Source: Maribacter aestuarii (GTDB lineage Bacteria; Bacteroidota; Bacteroidia; Flavobacteriales; Flavobacteriaceae). Taken from it: a DNA stretch of 64,000 bases. Each line of letters begins with the position of its first letter. Position 1 is the first letter of the stretch. The notes under the pieces were generated by a model that saw only the letters and a program-made list of their open reading frames with translations, had not been told where the DNA came from and searched no databases. Below, one piece after another: positions 8,384-16,450 of this stretch. The stretch covers positions 744,001 through 808,000 of the forward strand of contig NZ_CP107031.2 of the NCBI RefSeq assembly GCF_027474845.2. Reading direction: 5' to 3'. Both the position numbers and the translations under genes were made by a program.

Positions 8384-8506
8384 GTTCAGGTCAGTTAGCC
8401 AAACCACTTCGTGGTCGTCGTGTGTTCGCTTCGCTCGGAACACCTTCGGTGAACTTTAATCGCTCCGTGCTGCGCACTCCCGCCCGCAAAGTACATTGAC
8501 CTGAAC
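8384..8506 (+). repeat. Ten-base inverted repeat at the start of the 8323-8886 gap
   Basis: GTTCAGGTCA (8384-8393) and TGACCTGAAC (8497-8506) are perfect complements. Here the left arm starts with GTT and the right ends with AAC, the opposite of the other sites, so this may be a reversed or hybrid attC-like site. It is followed directly by long repeat copy 3; together they fill the 560-bp gap. A reading frame of 75 codons over 8531-8758 lies in the repeat and looks spurious. Confidence 0.4.
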
Positions 8507-8514
8507 CACAGCGA

Positions 8515-8866
8515 TAAACCGGATTACCCCATGGGAAGCCCTAAACGACATCACCTCCGTTGGGCATCAAACCAAAACCGACATGAACGGCCACTAAAAG
8601 TAATTTATTCACTGCTACTTATTATTTTACGGGTGTTCATAGGTCGCTCCGCTCGGTGGCCCTGTAATTATACTCCCAATACCACGGAATCCCACAAGCA
8701 TACGTCCGCTCAAGCGGATTCGTTGGCAAACTATGGAGCGAATCCGACTGGAAGATAGCTATCCGTCACATAGTTGGATGGATTTTGTTATATTTTCGTA
8801 GAAATCAATGCCAACGCAACAACCCGCCCACTGCTTGTGTAGCTGTCGTGTTTAGCGCTGTGGTTA
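8515..8866 (+). repeat. Long non-coding repeat, copy 3 (diverged)
   Basis: A 352-bp sequence aligned end to end with copy 2 (6186-6537), with many substitutions. It ends GCTGTGGTTACC where the other copies have GCTGTAGTTGTG, so the terminal GTT box is kept while the flank changes. It immediately precedes the CPBP gene. Confidence 0.7.
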
Positions 8867-8886
8867 CCAAACATTTTAAGAAAAAT

Positions 8887-9603
8887 TTGTCAGAACTAAA
8901 AAACATTTGGAATCTAGCAAAAACTGGATTTGCAAATAAAAAAGAAAGGAGCAACAAAGAACTAATACTCTTCTTATTGAAAATGCTCTTAATTTTAGTG
9001 CTTTTCAAAATATGCACATTTGGTCTCGCCTTCCTTTTAGAATCGCTAGACATATTTAAAATACCATTTAATATGAATAAGTCAAGATTTGCAAATTCTA
9101 GCGATTTTGAAATATTATTCATGATGGCGGTTTATGCACCAATAATAGAAGAGTTGACTTATAGACTACCTTTAAAATTTTCCAAATGGAATCTTATTAT
9201 CTCTTTAATGGGTTTGAACTTGGCAATTTTACGAATATTTGGAGAAATAGAATATCTATATTGCTTTGTATCTAGTGTAGGGGGTGGAACTTTGTTTTAT
9301 TTTTACTTACGACCAAAAAGAGTAACCATACTTCGAGAGTTATGGTTTAAAAATAAGCTTGCTATTTTCTATATCTTCTTGTTTATATTTAGCTTTTTAC
9401 ATCTCAAAAACTATGAAATAACTACAGAGGTCCTATTATTCTCACCTATTATTATTCTACCTAGAATATTGGGGGGTTTAGTATATTCATATATCCGACT
9501 AAGTTCTAGTATAATATTGGCTATTTGTTTTCATGCATTTAACAATGGGATTTTTAAAATAATAGCTTTAGTTGCCGCCTGGGCAAATGGACTTTTTAGT
9601 TAG
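8887..9603 (+). CDS. CPBP-family intramembrane metalloprotease
   Basis: A polytopic membrane protein of about 238 residues with the CPBP (Abi/CAAX protease) signature: an EExxxR motif in PIIEELTYRLPLKF, a histidine in FSFLHLKN, and HxxxN in CFHAFNNGI. Several hydrophobic segments surround these motifs. Family members cleave within membranes or process prenylated or bacteriocin peptides; the substrate is unknown. No ATG is available; TTG at 8887 after a purine-rich AAGAAAAA is chosen because earlier in-frame codons belong to the repeat. GTG at 8860 is the alternative. Confidence 0.7.
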   Translation: MSELKNIWNLAKTGFANKKERSNKELILFLLKMLLILVLFKICTFGLAFLLESLDIFKIPFNMNKSRFANSSDFEILFMMAVYAPIIEELTYRLPLKFSKWNLIISLMGLNLAILRIFGEIEYLYCFVSSVGGGTLFYFYLRPKRVTILRELWFKNKLAIFYIFLFIFSFLHLKNYEITTEVLLFSPIIILPRILGGLVYSYIRLSSSIILAICFHAFNNGIFKIIALVAAWANGLFS

Positions 9604-9667
9604 TTCACTAGATGAACTTCATTCGAACGACGTTAAAACGAACAACTCAAACGGAGAAAAGCATTTT

Positions 9668-9847
9668 GGTTACTATGCCTAAAATTAATTGCTTACGGAT
9701 TTCCTAAACGGAAATAATATGCAAAAAAGCTATCTTTAGGTTCGCATGGATTGTCCTTTGGACTCTTGTGCCTTCCTCTCCCACGCCGAGACCTGGTCAT
9801 CGGAGGCGAGAACGAACCTTAATCCAATACTTGTACGTAGTTAAACC
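9668..9847 (+). repeat. attC-like site 8
   Basis: The left arm GGTTACTATGCC and the right arm TACGTAGTTAAACC are roughly complementary (GGTT, ACTA/TAGT). The right box GTTAAAC at 9840 fits GTTRRRY exactly. Inside, AGGTTCG (9738) and CGAACCT (9813 region) form a further pair. Confidence 0.4.
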
Positions 9848-9855
9848 AATCAAAA

Positions 9856-10836
9856 TTGAAAATACATTTTAAGTTATTCTTTTTACTCGTAACTACCTTT
9901 ATAAGTACTAAGTCTTTTTCACAGCAAATTGTTGAAAATTACGTACCCGCAAAGAATGTTAGCCTTAGAGTTGGATCGGGCGAAAAAGACTTTTTGCCTT
10001 TTATTCAAAAAGGTTATACGCTAATGATTCCGGAAAACAAGGAAGTTAAAGGGGTGCTCATTTTTCTAGAGGATTCCATGTATGACAAAAAGAATAGGAG
10101 CGCCAAGCAGCTGTATAATCAAGCATCTGAAAAAGATTTTGCGGTATTGTCAGTTTCAACAGAAATTCCTCTAGACTTTTATTTTTCAAAATCATCTATG
10201 GTTTCTACCCATGAGCTAATTAGAGAGGTTTTTAAAACACATAATTTACCGAATGAGAACATTTTCTTTTTAGGAGCAAGTTTAGTAGGACATAGAGCGA
10301 TGCGCTATATTAAATTTATGAAAGAGGGCGGTTTTGAGTTTCAACTCAACGTAAAAGGCATCGTCATTTGCAATTTTACGCTAGATTTTACGAGAAAATG
10401 GTATCAACATGAACGGGATATTAGAATTAACCGAATTGACCTTTGGGAACCGAAATTCATAAATTATTTGTTGGAAACACATTTGAAAGGTACGCCCAAA
10501 AATAATCCAGAGAGTTATCACAATTTCTCAGCATACAGCTACTTCGATGAAAAAAATAGAAACGTTAAGACTTACAAAAACTACGCTATTAGAGCGTATA
10601 TAGAACCTGCCATAAAATATAAGCTAACTAAACAATTAAGAACCTTGTATGAGAATAACTCGACAGATATAGTTGGTTTTTTAGCCGAGTTGGAACTGGC
10701 AGGAAATAAGAATACCGAATTAATTGTTCTACAACCCAATGATAATTTATCAGCAATCAAGAATACCCAATCAACTTGGGATGCAATAAATAAAAATGAA
10801 CTTATGGATTGGGTTTTAAAGCAAACGGAAAAATAA
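9856..10836 (+). CDS. Secreted alpha/beta hydrolase-like protein
   Basis: A 326-residue protein with a signal peptide (FKLFFLLVTTFISTKSFS, cleavage before QQI). The segment NIFFLGASLVGHRAMRYIK contains a GxSxxG nucleophile-elbow pattern, and hydrophobic strands such as KGVLIFLEDSMYD precede it, so an alpha/beta hydrolase fold is likely. The remaining catalytic residues cannot be named and no specific family is recognised. The start is TTG at 9856. Last intact gene of the cassette-like array. Confidence 0.6.
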   Translation: MKIHFKLFFLLVTTFISTKSFSQQIVENYVPAKNVSLRVGSGEKDFLPFIQKGYTLMIPENKEVKGVLIFLEDSMYDKKNRSAKQLYNQASEKDFAVLSVSTEIPLDFYFSKSSMVSTHELIREVFKTHNLPNENIFFLGASLVGHRAMRYIKFMKEGGFEFQLNVKGIVICNFTLDFTRKWYQHERDIRINRIDLWEPKFINYLLETHLKGTPKNNPESYHNFSAYSYFDEKNRNVKTYKNYAIRAYIEPAIKYKLTKQLRTLYENNSTDIVGFLAELELAGNKNTELIVLQPNDNLSAIKNTQSTWDAINKNELMDWVLKQTEK

Positions 10837-10844
10837 TTATGAAC

Positions 10845-11033
10845 GTTTGGACCAATTATAAATAGGGCTTAAGGCTTAGACGAAAAGTTATTCTATATTT
10901 TCACGAAGTCCGTAAAATCTTTAGGATTTTGCTTTAAACAATAAAAAACAAAACAAAAAGAATTCGCTATGTGCAAGGCGAAAAGCAAACGCCAGTTTGC
11001 CCACGTAGTGTCCGTAGTTCAATCGTTGTAAAC
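10845..11033 (+). repeat. attC-like site 9
   Basis: The left arm GTTTGGACC-AATT-ataAATAGGG and the right arm CCGTAGTTCAAT-cGTTGTAAAC are partly complementary. The interior carries hairpin element copy C (10881-10955). The right end repeats the first junction of the array (TCGTTGTAAACAA). Confidence 0.45.
10881..10955 (+). repeat. Recurring hairpin element, copy C (diverged)
   Basis: Related to copies at 2627 and 4767. The stem has changed to GTAAAATC/GATTTTGC with a compensatory T-A to A-T swap and a C-G to T-G pair, and the A-rich tail is kept. Confidence 0.55.
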
Positions 11034-11035
11034 AA

Positions 11036-11130
11036 CTAAAACAAAAAGTTGAAAGTCGCATCAAACAAGTTGATAACGAATTAAAAAACTAACGAAAGCA
11101 CAACAGCGGCTATAAATCATTCTTGAGAAT
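11036..11130 (+). pseudogene. Remnant of a further cassette
   Basis: After the last GTTGTAAAC junction one frame reads KQKVESRIKQVDNELKN and then stops, like the last turn of a helical protein that has lost its N-terminus. Within 20 bases the sequence GCACAACAGCGGCTATAA follows, which looks like the left arm of an attC site without a right arm. The gap from 10837 to 11253 otherwise has no gene. Confidence 0.4.
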
Positions 11131-11253
11131 CCCTCAAACAAAAATCCTGGATATTTACTAACTTAGGACTAGGGCAAACAGCTTTCTAAGACTTTTCAAA
11201 ACACAGTATAGTTGAATAGATTGTTTGCTAAGGCAATTTTACCTAAGCTGAAA

Positions 11254-12066
11254 ATGACAATGGAACAAACCGTTTACATACGGGAGAAATTTAAAATTCC
11301 AAAAGTTGGTAAAATACCGCTGTATTTTTTTCTTGTAGGCGTTGTTTTCCTGTCAGCGGTACTTCAAGACTACATTTACAGTTACATAAAGCAAACGGGG
11401 TTTTATATATCGGAATCCATGCTTTACAATACGTTTTGGCTTTTGTTCATCCCTTTTTCTGTTTCAATAAACCGACTTATCAGAAAAATTAATCCCAAGA
11501 ACAAAGTGGGCAAACTACCCTTAAATCTAGTCGCTGGAATCGCTTTTAGCTTTATCCATATTCTATTTTTTACAGCTTTATTCTTTTCTGTAATTAATTT
11601 AGTGTTTACGCCTCCGCATCGGTTTTCTGCTATTTTTAATACTGCCCTTTCCAATCAATTCTACATCGTCCTATTGTGGTACACTATTTTTCCTGCAATT
11701 TTTATTTCTAAACACAAGCAAACTAACATATTCCATCACTATTCCGAAAAAACAAAGCTTAAAATCGGTAGGAAAATCATGACTATTCCAACAGCGACAA
11801 TTCAGCTTATTATGACGGATAAGCCTTATGTTAAGGTTTGTACGAACAACCAAAAATTTCTTGACAACAAGAGTTTAAAAGAATTTGAATCTGAATTGGA
11901 CCCGGCCATTTTTTTAAGAGTGCACCGCTCAGCAATCATAAACGTTACGTACCTAAAAGAACTAAAATCCAGAAATAATGGGGATTACGACGCGAAACTT
12001 GAGAACGGTCAAATCATCAGGTTAAGCAGGCACTACAGGAACAATTGGCATCAACTACTCCAGTAA
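11254..12066 (+). CDS. Membrane-bound LytTR-family transcriptional regulator
   Basis: About 270 residues. The N-terminal half has four hydrophobic segments (for example LYFFLVGVVFLSAVL, MLYNTFWLLFIPFSV, LVAGIAFSFIHILFFTALFF and FYIVLLWYTIFPAIF). The C-terminal 100 residues form a LytTR DNA-binding domain with the typical pattern LIMTDKPYVKVCTNN, FLRVHRSAIINVTYL and IRLSRHYRNNW. Such proteins bind imperfect direct repeats upstream of target genes. ATG 11254 is chosen; TTG 11212 and ATG 11260 are alternatives. It lies just after the cassette-like array and may regulate the two genes that follow. Confidence 0.8.
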   Translation: MTMEQTVYIREKFKIPKVGKIPLYFFLVGVVFLSAVLQDYIYSYIKQTGFYISESMLYNTFWLLFIPFSVSINRLIRKINPKNKVGKLPLNLVAGIAFSFIHILFFTALFFSVINLVFTPPHRFSAIFNTALSNQFYIVLLWYTIFPAIFISKHKQTNIFHHYSEKTKLKIGRKIMTIPTATIQLIMTDKPYVKVCTNNQKFLDNKSLKEFESELDPAIFLRVHRSAIINVTYLKELKSRNNGDYDAKLENGQIIRLSRHYRNNWHQLLQ

Positions 12067-12155
12067 ACCTATTATTCCCTCCACTTAGATAGGTGTCTCA
12101 AATCTGTTGCGTGATCATATGATTTATCACCTACATTTATTGGAAAACTTCAAAA

Positions 12156-12812
12156 ATGCTACGATTATTTAAAATAGGGATACTACTATTAACTTGGCTG
12201 AACTTGTCCATTTGCCATGCACAAACTCCAAATGAACAGATAAATATTTTAAGTGATGATTTTGACAAATCGCCACCGTTTTACCACAAAATACCAGAAC
12301 GTTTATTGTCAACCGACACTAGTCCTGCATTCGACGAAAAAGGCCAGAAAATCCTGCTAACGGGAACAGTATATAAAACAGACGGTAAAACACCGGCATC
12401 AAATATCGTTCTCTACTATTACCAAACAGATCCCAGTGGGGTTTACGCTATTAAAGAAGATGAAGAAAGGAACATGCCCAAAAACAAATTGGGCCAAACC
12501 CATGGCTACATTAGAGGTTGGCTAAGGACCGACGAGCTAGGAAGCTATTCAATCTACACCATAAAACCAGGCAGTTATCCAAGCAGGGATGAACCTGCCC
12601 ACATTCATGTCACGATTAAGGAAGAAAAAATTCCAGAACCGTATTACATAGATGATTTTGTATTTGACAACGACCCGCTTCTAACATCAGAAAAAAGAAA
12701 AAGATTAAAAAATAGAGGAGGAAGTGGTATTATCCAATTTATACGGAAAGATAGTATTTGGGTTGGCACGCGTGATATCATTTTAGGCCTAAATATTCCC
12801 AAGTATGAATAG
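12156..12812 (+). CDS. Secreted intradiol ring-cleavage dioxygenase-like protein
   Basis: A 218-residue protein with a signal peptide ending near CHA-Q. The core matches intradiol dioxygenases such as protocatechuate 3,4-dioxygenase: a GTVYKTDGKTPASNIVLYYYQTD strand, a Tyr in GVYAI, GWLRTDELGSYSIYTIKPGSYPSR with the second Tyr ligand, and PAHIHV with the two His ligands of iron. All four ligand positions appear to be kept. Secreted versions are common in this phylum and their substrates are unknown. Its stop overlaps the YceI gene by eight bases. Confidence 0.75.
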   Translation: MLRLFKIGILLLTWLNLSICHAQTPNEQINILSDDFDKSPPFYHKIPERLLSTDTSPAFDEKGQKILLTGTVYKTDGKTPASNIVLYYYQTDPSGVYAIKEDEERNMPKNKLGQTHGYIRGWLRTDELGSYSIYTIKPGSYPSRDEPAHIHVTIKEEKIPEPYYIDDFVFDNDPLLTSEKRKRLKNRGGSGIIQFIRKDSIWVGTRDIILGLNIPKYE

Positions 12813-13437
12813 GATGCTCGTAATTTTGATATTGTCGCTGTTTATTTCTTGTATGGGGAGACACAATTCCAAGGCTCAAAAAGCGACGATAACAAATACG
12901 AAATTAAAACCCACAGCATTGATTGATGGGGATACCACTTATATTGACAAGGTAAATTCGAACATTCATTGGAAAGGAACAAAAATGCGAGGAGCGGGAA
13001 AGCACGAAGGTGAAATCGATTTAAAAAACGGTTATTTAATAAGTGAATGTGGGCAATTGGTAGGTGGTAAATTTGTGGTAGACATGACCACCATACTAGT
13101 AACGGATATTCCGGAGCACGAAACCATTCCAAGGAACAACTTGAACAACCACCTAAAAAGTCAGGATTTTTTTGACGTGGAAAAACATCCAAACGCTGAG
13201 TTCCAGATTACAATCATTGATCAAACAACTGCTGACAGCCTAAAAGTTGCAGGATTCCTAACCTTGAAGGATGTGACTAGACATATTGAGTTTTTCGCAA
13301 ACTATGAAAACGACACATTCGCCACAAAGTTTACCATCAACAGATATGAATGGGATATTGCCTACACGGGCAGTTGGTCCGATAGGACGCTTGTGGACAA
13401 GAATATAGAAATGAACATTACCCTGCTGACAGAATAA
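12805..13437 (+). CDS. YceI-family lipoprotein
   Basis: A 210-residue lipoprotein (LSLFISC lipobox, Cys16) with a YceI-like lipocalin-fold domain: IHWKGTKMRGAGKHEGEIDLKNG, VDMTTILVTDIPEHE, SQDFFDVEKHPNAEFQIT and LTLKDVTRHIEF are the family's usual strands. YceI proteins bind amphiphilic or isoprenoid molecules in the periplasm. It overlaps the dioxygenase-like gene and is probably cotranscribed. The next gene is convergent, 19 bases away; no clear terminator is seen. Confidence 0.85.
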   Translation: MNRMLVILILSLFISCMGRHNSKAQKATITNTKLKPTALIDGDTTYIDKVNSNIHWKGTKMRGAGKHEGEIDLKNGYLISECGQLVGGKFVVDMTTILVTDIPEHETIPRNNLNNHLKSQDFFDVEKHPNAEFQITIIDQTTADSLKVAGFLTLKDVTRHIEFFANYENDTFATKFTINRYEWDIAYTGSWSDRTLVDKNIEMNITLLTE

Positions 13438-13456
13438 TGGTTACCTGGCTCTGCGC

Positions 13457-13792
13457 CTACCGTTTTAATTCCATTTTCTCCGCAAAATAATCACAGAAAT
13501 CCTTCATGGTGGCCGTCATTTTTTCATCTTGGGTGGCCTTCATAAAAGTATTGGACAACGAAACCAAGGTTTGGTGAAAAAAGATTTTCATTTCGTCTAC
13601 GGGCATATCCTTGGTCCATAAGTCAATTTTCAAGGATTCCTGATTCTTACTGTCCCAAACAGATAACAACATTGCTTTTGCATCTTCATTATCTATTCCC
13701 CCATCTTGAGCGGACCAAGACAATTTTTCCGGTACACGGTTTTCATCCAATCCTACGATCAAAGTTATTTCCGATGTGTGCAAATCTGCCAT
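13457..13792 (-). CDS. gldC: Gliding motility protein GldC
   Basis: A 111-residue cytoplasmic protein matching GldC of Flavobacteria (MADLHTSEITLIVGLDENRVPEKLSWSAQDGG). GldC is encoded with GldB and supports gliding and type IX secretion, though it is not strictly required in the model species. It follows gldB with no gap, so the two form an operon. Confidence 0.9.
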   Translation of the reverse strand: MADLHTSEITLIVGLDENRVPEKLSWSAQDGGIDNEDAKAMLLSVWDSKNQESLKIDLWTKDMPVDEMKIFFHQTLVSLSNTFMKATQDEKMTATMKDFCDYFAEKMELKR

Positions 13793-14749
13793 TTAGTTTC
13801 TAGGTTTGTAGTTTGATTTTTTAAACAATTCTTCTGCCGGCATGGCCAGTAACTGTTTTAGACCAATATCATTATTCTCCATAAAGGAACGTACAATTTG
13901 CAATCCAATGTACCTGCCCAACCTTCCTGGTGACTCGTTATCCAGCTCCAGACCAAATTTTGAAAATGGTGCAGGGTCTAAAAACCTGAGGTTTAATTTA
14001 TTGTCCGTACTGTACAAATATTCCTGCTCAACAAAATTTCGCCAAATAGGTTCTTCATTGGCAATGGCCCAATCCATTTCCTCCTCGGAATATCCAATCT
14101 TGACAGTATCGTCAGCTTCCGGCATCAGCTTATCCTTTACATACAGTTCCTTGCCAAAATAGACCATTCGCGCCAAAAAGGTACGATCTCGTGGTCTGGG
14201 CACTACTTTCTTTGCAAAGGCACTGGCAACGTCGCTCACCAAATATTTACGGTCAAGACCCTTGGCAATATACCGCTGAAAGCCTCCGTAAAATTTATGC
14301 TCAGCACCCAAATAATTGTCCAGTCCAATTAGTAGTAAAGAATCTGTAAGTATGACCCGGTTATTGTAATCCACATCATTCGTCACGGTAATAACATGCG
14401 GTGGCACGAATTCGGGAAAATAATACTTGGCATACCTGAACATTTCCTGTAATCCCAATTCCTCATCCTCAAAACTGCGAAAGGTATTCCCTACTTCCTG
14501 AAACAACTCCACCTGCAAGGAATCCTGCATTTTCATTATCCAGATGCTGTCCGGTGCGGGAAACAGATACGGATATGTCGCTCTTAAACCAGGAAGTCCC
14601 TCTGGAGTGGCCTCTGCGAATTCCAGGTCAAAACGTGATAGTTCCAGGTCCATTGGGATTTTTGCCACTTCGGCAGCCACCTTATCGCTATCATTACAGC
14701 CAATAAATAGCATTAAAATTGATAATACGGTAAAAATGGTTTTTTTCAT
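13793..14749 (-). CDS. gldB: Gliding motility lipoprotein GldB
   Basis: About 318 residues with a lipoprotein signal (TIFTVLSILMLFIG-C). The body matches GldB, a lipoprotein needed for gliding motility in Flavobacteriaceae. The start is taken as the ATG before KKTIF at 14749 because it gives a normal lipoprotein signal; an upstream ATG at 14764 adds five residues. It is divergent from nadE and its stop abuts gldC. Confidence 0.9.
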   Translation of the reverse strand: MKKTIFTVLSILMLFIGCNDSDKVAAEVAKIPMDLELSRFDLEFAEATPEGLPGLRATYPYLFPAPDSIWIMKMQDSLQVELFQEVGNTFRSFEDEELGLQEMFRYAKYYFPEFVPPHVITVTNDVDYNNRVILTDSLLLIGLDNYLGAEHKFYGGFQRYIAKGLDRKYLVSDVASAFAKKVVPRPRDRTFLARMVYFGKELYVKDKLMPEADDTVKIGYSEEEMDWAIANEEPIWRNFVEQEYLYSTDNKLNLRFLDPAPFSKFGLELDNESPGRLGRYIGLQIVRSFMENNDIGLKQLLAMPAEELFKKSNYKPRN

Positions 14750-14840
14750 ACGAAGTATTTCCAATTACATTTTATTTTTCAGCGAGTACAGTTTATTTTT
14801 AGTGCAAAGTTAATCGATTTAAACAAATATTGATAGGGAT

Positions 14841-15629
14841 ATGCAAACTGAAAAAGTGATAGACCACATAGTGGATTGGTTAAGGGATTATGCCACCAAT
14901 GCCAAGCAGAAGGGATTTGTGATTGGTGTATCGGGCGGTATAGATTCTGCCGTGACCTCAACCCTTTGTGCAAAAACGGGACTGGACCTGCTCTGCTTGG
15001 AAATGCCCATACATCAGGCAGAAACTCAATCGGATAGGGCATCTAGGCATATTGATTGGTTGCAGGCTAATTTTGAGAACGTAAAACGACAGCCCGTAAA
15101 CCTTACCCCTATCTTTGATGGTTTGGTAGCCGCATTCCCTACCGTTGCAAATGAAGAGGAACGCTTTATGTCTTTGGCCAACACACGTGCACGGCTGCGC
15201 ATGACGAGCTTGTATTACTTTGCGGCCCTGAACCGTTATCTCGTTGCCGGTACCGGAAATAAGGTTGAAGATTTTGGTGTAGGGTTTTATACCAAATATG
15301 GAGATGGAGGTGTAGATTTAAGTCCGATAGCCGATTTGTTAAAAACAGAAGTATATGAAATCGCAAAGTTCTTGGGTGTGAACGAAGAAATTATAAAAGC
15401 CCCTCCAACAGATGGACTATGGGGAGATGACAGGACCGATGAAGACCAGATAGGTGCCTCCTATCCAGAATTGGAATGGGCCATGAGAATGAAAGACGAA
15501 GGTAAGACCATAGATGACTTTACGGGCCGTGACAGAGAGGTGTTCTCTATATTCAGTAGGTTTAATTCGATGAATCAACACAAAATGCTGCCCATTCCCA
15601 TTTGTATAATTCCAGAAACGTTAAAATAA
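14841..15629 (+). CDS. nadE: NH3-dependent NAD+ synthetase
   Basis: A 262-residue cytoplasmic enzyme of the short, ammonia-dependent type without a glutaminase domain. The ATP-pyrophosphatase loop GVSGGIDSAVTSTL is at residues 28-41 and GTGNKVEDFGVGFYTKYGDGGVDL contains further substrate-binding residues. It makes NAD+ from nicotinate adenine dinucleotide, ATP and ammonia, the last step of NAD synthesis. Placed between gldB and a response regulator. Confidence 0.93.
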   Translation: MQTEKVIDHIVDWLRDYATNAKQKGFVIGVSGGIDSAVTSTLCAKTGLDLLCLEMPIHQAETQSDRASRHIDWLQANFENVKRQPVNLTPIFDGLVAAFPTVANEEERFMSLANTRARLRMTSLYYFAALNRYLVAGTGNKVEDFGVGFYTKYGDGGVDLSPIADLLKTEVYEIAKFLGVNEEIIKAPPTDGLWGDDRTDEDQIGASYPELEWAMRMKDEGKTIDDFTGRDREVFSIFSRFNSMNQHKMLPIPICIIPETLK

Positions 15630-15797
15630 ACCACTCACCTAACAATCAGGTATATAAAACGAGTTTTTGCTTACAAATTAATGGTTTAAAGAAAAATAGT
15701 ACATCTTTGACTTCTAATTTAGATTATTAAGTCTTACATTGCATGTGCGGTTTTATACACAATCAGCACATAAAGACAATCTAGAAAACTCAACATA

Positions 15798-16427
15798 ATG
15801 ATCAAAGTTTTAATCGCGGACAACCACCCCATCGTCAGAATGGGCGTTAGAAACGTACTGGATTCCGCAACAGGTTTTGAAATGGTGGACGATGTTGCCA
15901 CTACTGAAGAACTTTTTGAAAAACTGGAAAATGTAACCCCCGATGTTGTAATGCTAGAAATGGATATCCCGGAAATGAACGGTATAGCCGCCTTACGCAA
16001 AATCAAAAAGGAATATCCCGATGTAAAAGTCTTGATGTACAGCGGACAATCGGAAGATGTCTATGCGTTAAGTGCTATTAGGGCTGGTGCTTTCGGATAC
16101 TTAGCCAAATCCTCGGATATCGATTACATTATTTCCGCAGTTACCAAAGTAAGTGAAGGGAGCATGTTCATCACCAACGAGTTGGCCCAAAGGTTAGCGT
16201 TCGATGAAGGCACCAAGAAGCCAAGAAGATTCTTCCGTAAGTTATCAACTAGGGAAGTAGAAGTTTTAAAACTTCTTGCCAGCGGAAAACGAAACAAAGA
16301 GGTAGCCCAAGGATTAAACCTCAATGAAAAAACAGTCAGTACCTATAAGGCACGTTTAATGAAAAAATTGAATGTGGACAACATGGTAGATTTATTGCAA
16401 CAGGCAAAAGCGCTGGAACTGTATTAA
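15798..16427 (+). CDS. NarL/FixJ-type response regulator with Glu at the phosphorylation site
   Basis: A 209-residue regulator with an N-terminal receiver domain (1-120) and a C-terminal LuxR-type helix-turn-helix (about 147-203, LSTREVEVLKLLASG...NEKTVSTYKARLMKKL). In the receiver, the usual phosphoacceptor Asp is Glu54 (VVMLEMDIPEMNG, codon GAA 15957-15959) and the second acidic-pocket residue is Asn9 (IADNHP). Ser82 and Lys104 are kept. It therefore probably does not work by Asp phosphorylation and may be constitutively active or respond to another signal. No histidine kinase lies nearby. A terminator follows. Confidence 0.88.
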   Translation: MIKVLIADNHPIVRMGVRNVLDSATGFEMVDDVATTEELFEKLENVTPDVVMLEMDIPEMNGIAALRKIKKEYPDVKVLMYSGQSEDVYALSAIRAGAFGYLAKSSDIDYIISAVTKVSEGSMFITNELAQRLAFDEGTKKPRRFFRKLSTREVEVLKLLASGKRNKEVAQGLNLNEKTVSTYKARLMKKLNVDNMVDLLQQAKALELY

Positions 16428-16450
16428 TCTGACACTAAATTATAAGATAA

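Larger units (their letters stand above)
1168..11035 (+). mobile_element. Integron-like gene cassette array without integrase
   Basis: About ten short, functionally unrelated genes all lie on the + strand. Each is separated from the next by an imperfect inverted repeat of about 45 to 400 bp that opens with an AAC-type box soon after the stop codon and closes with GTT (GTTGTA, GTTGTG, GTTATA, GTTAGC or GTTAAAC) just before the next gene. The first and last junctions share the 13-bp direct repeat TCGTTGTAAACAA (1168-1180 and 11023-11035). This is the layout of integron cassettes with attC sites. No tyrosine integrase is encoded in the window, so the stretch would be called a cassette array lacking integrase. 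The boxes depart from the classic GTTRRRY rule, so the identity of the sites is inferred from architecture. Confidence 0.6.

Noticed and set aside
8531..8758. Open frame of 75 codons
   Set aside because: It lies wholly inside long repeat copy 3; the equivalent parts of copies 1 and 2 do not keep a frame, and the peptide is low in hydrophobic order.
1168..11035. Integrase or transposase gene in the cassette region
   Set aside because: No frame shows tyrosine-recombinase (R..HxxR..Y) or DDE transposase features on either strand.
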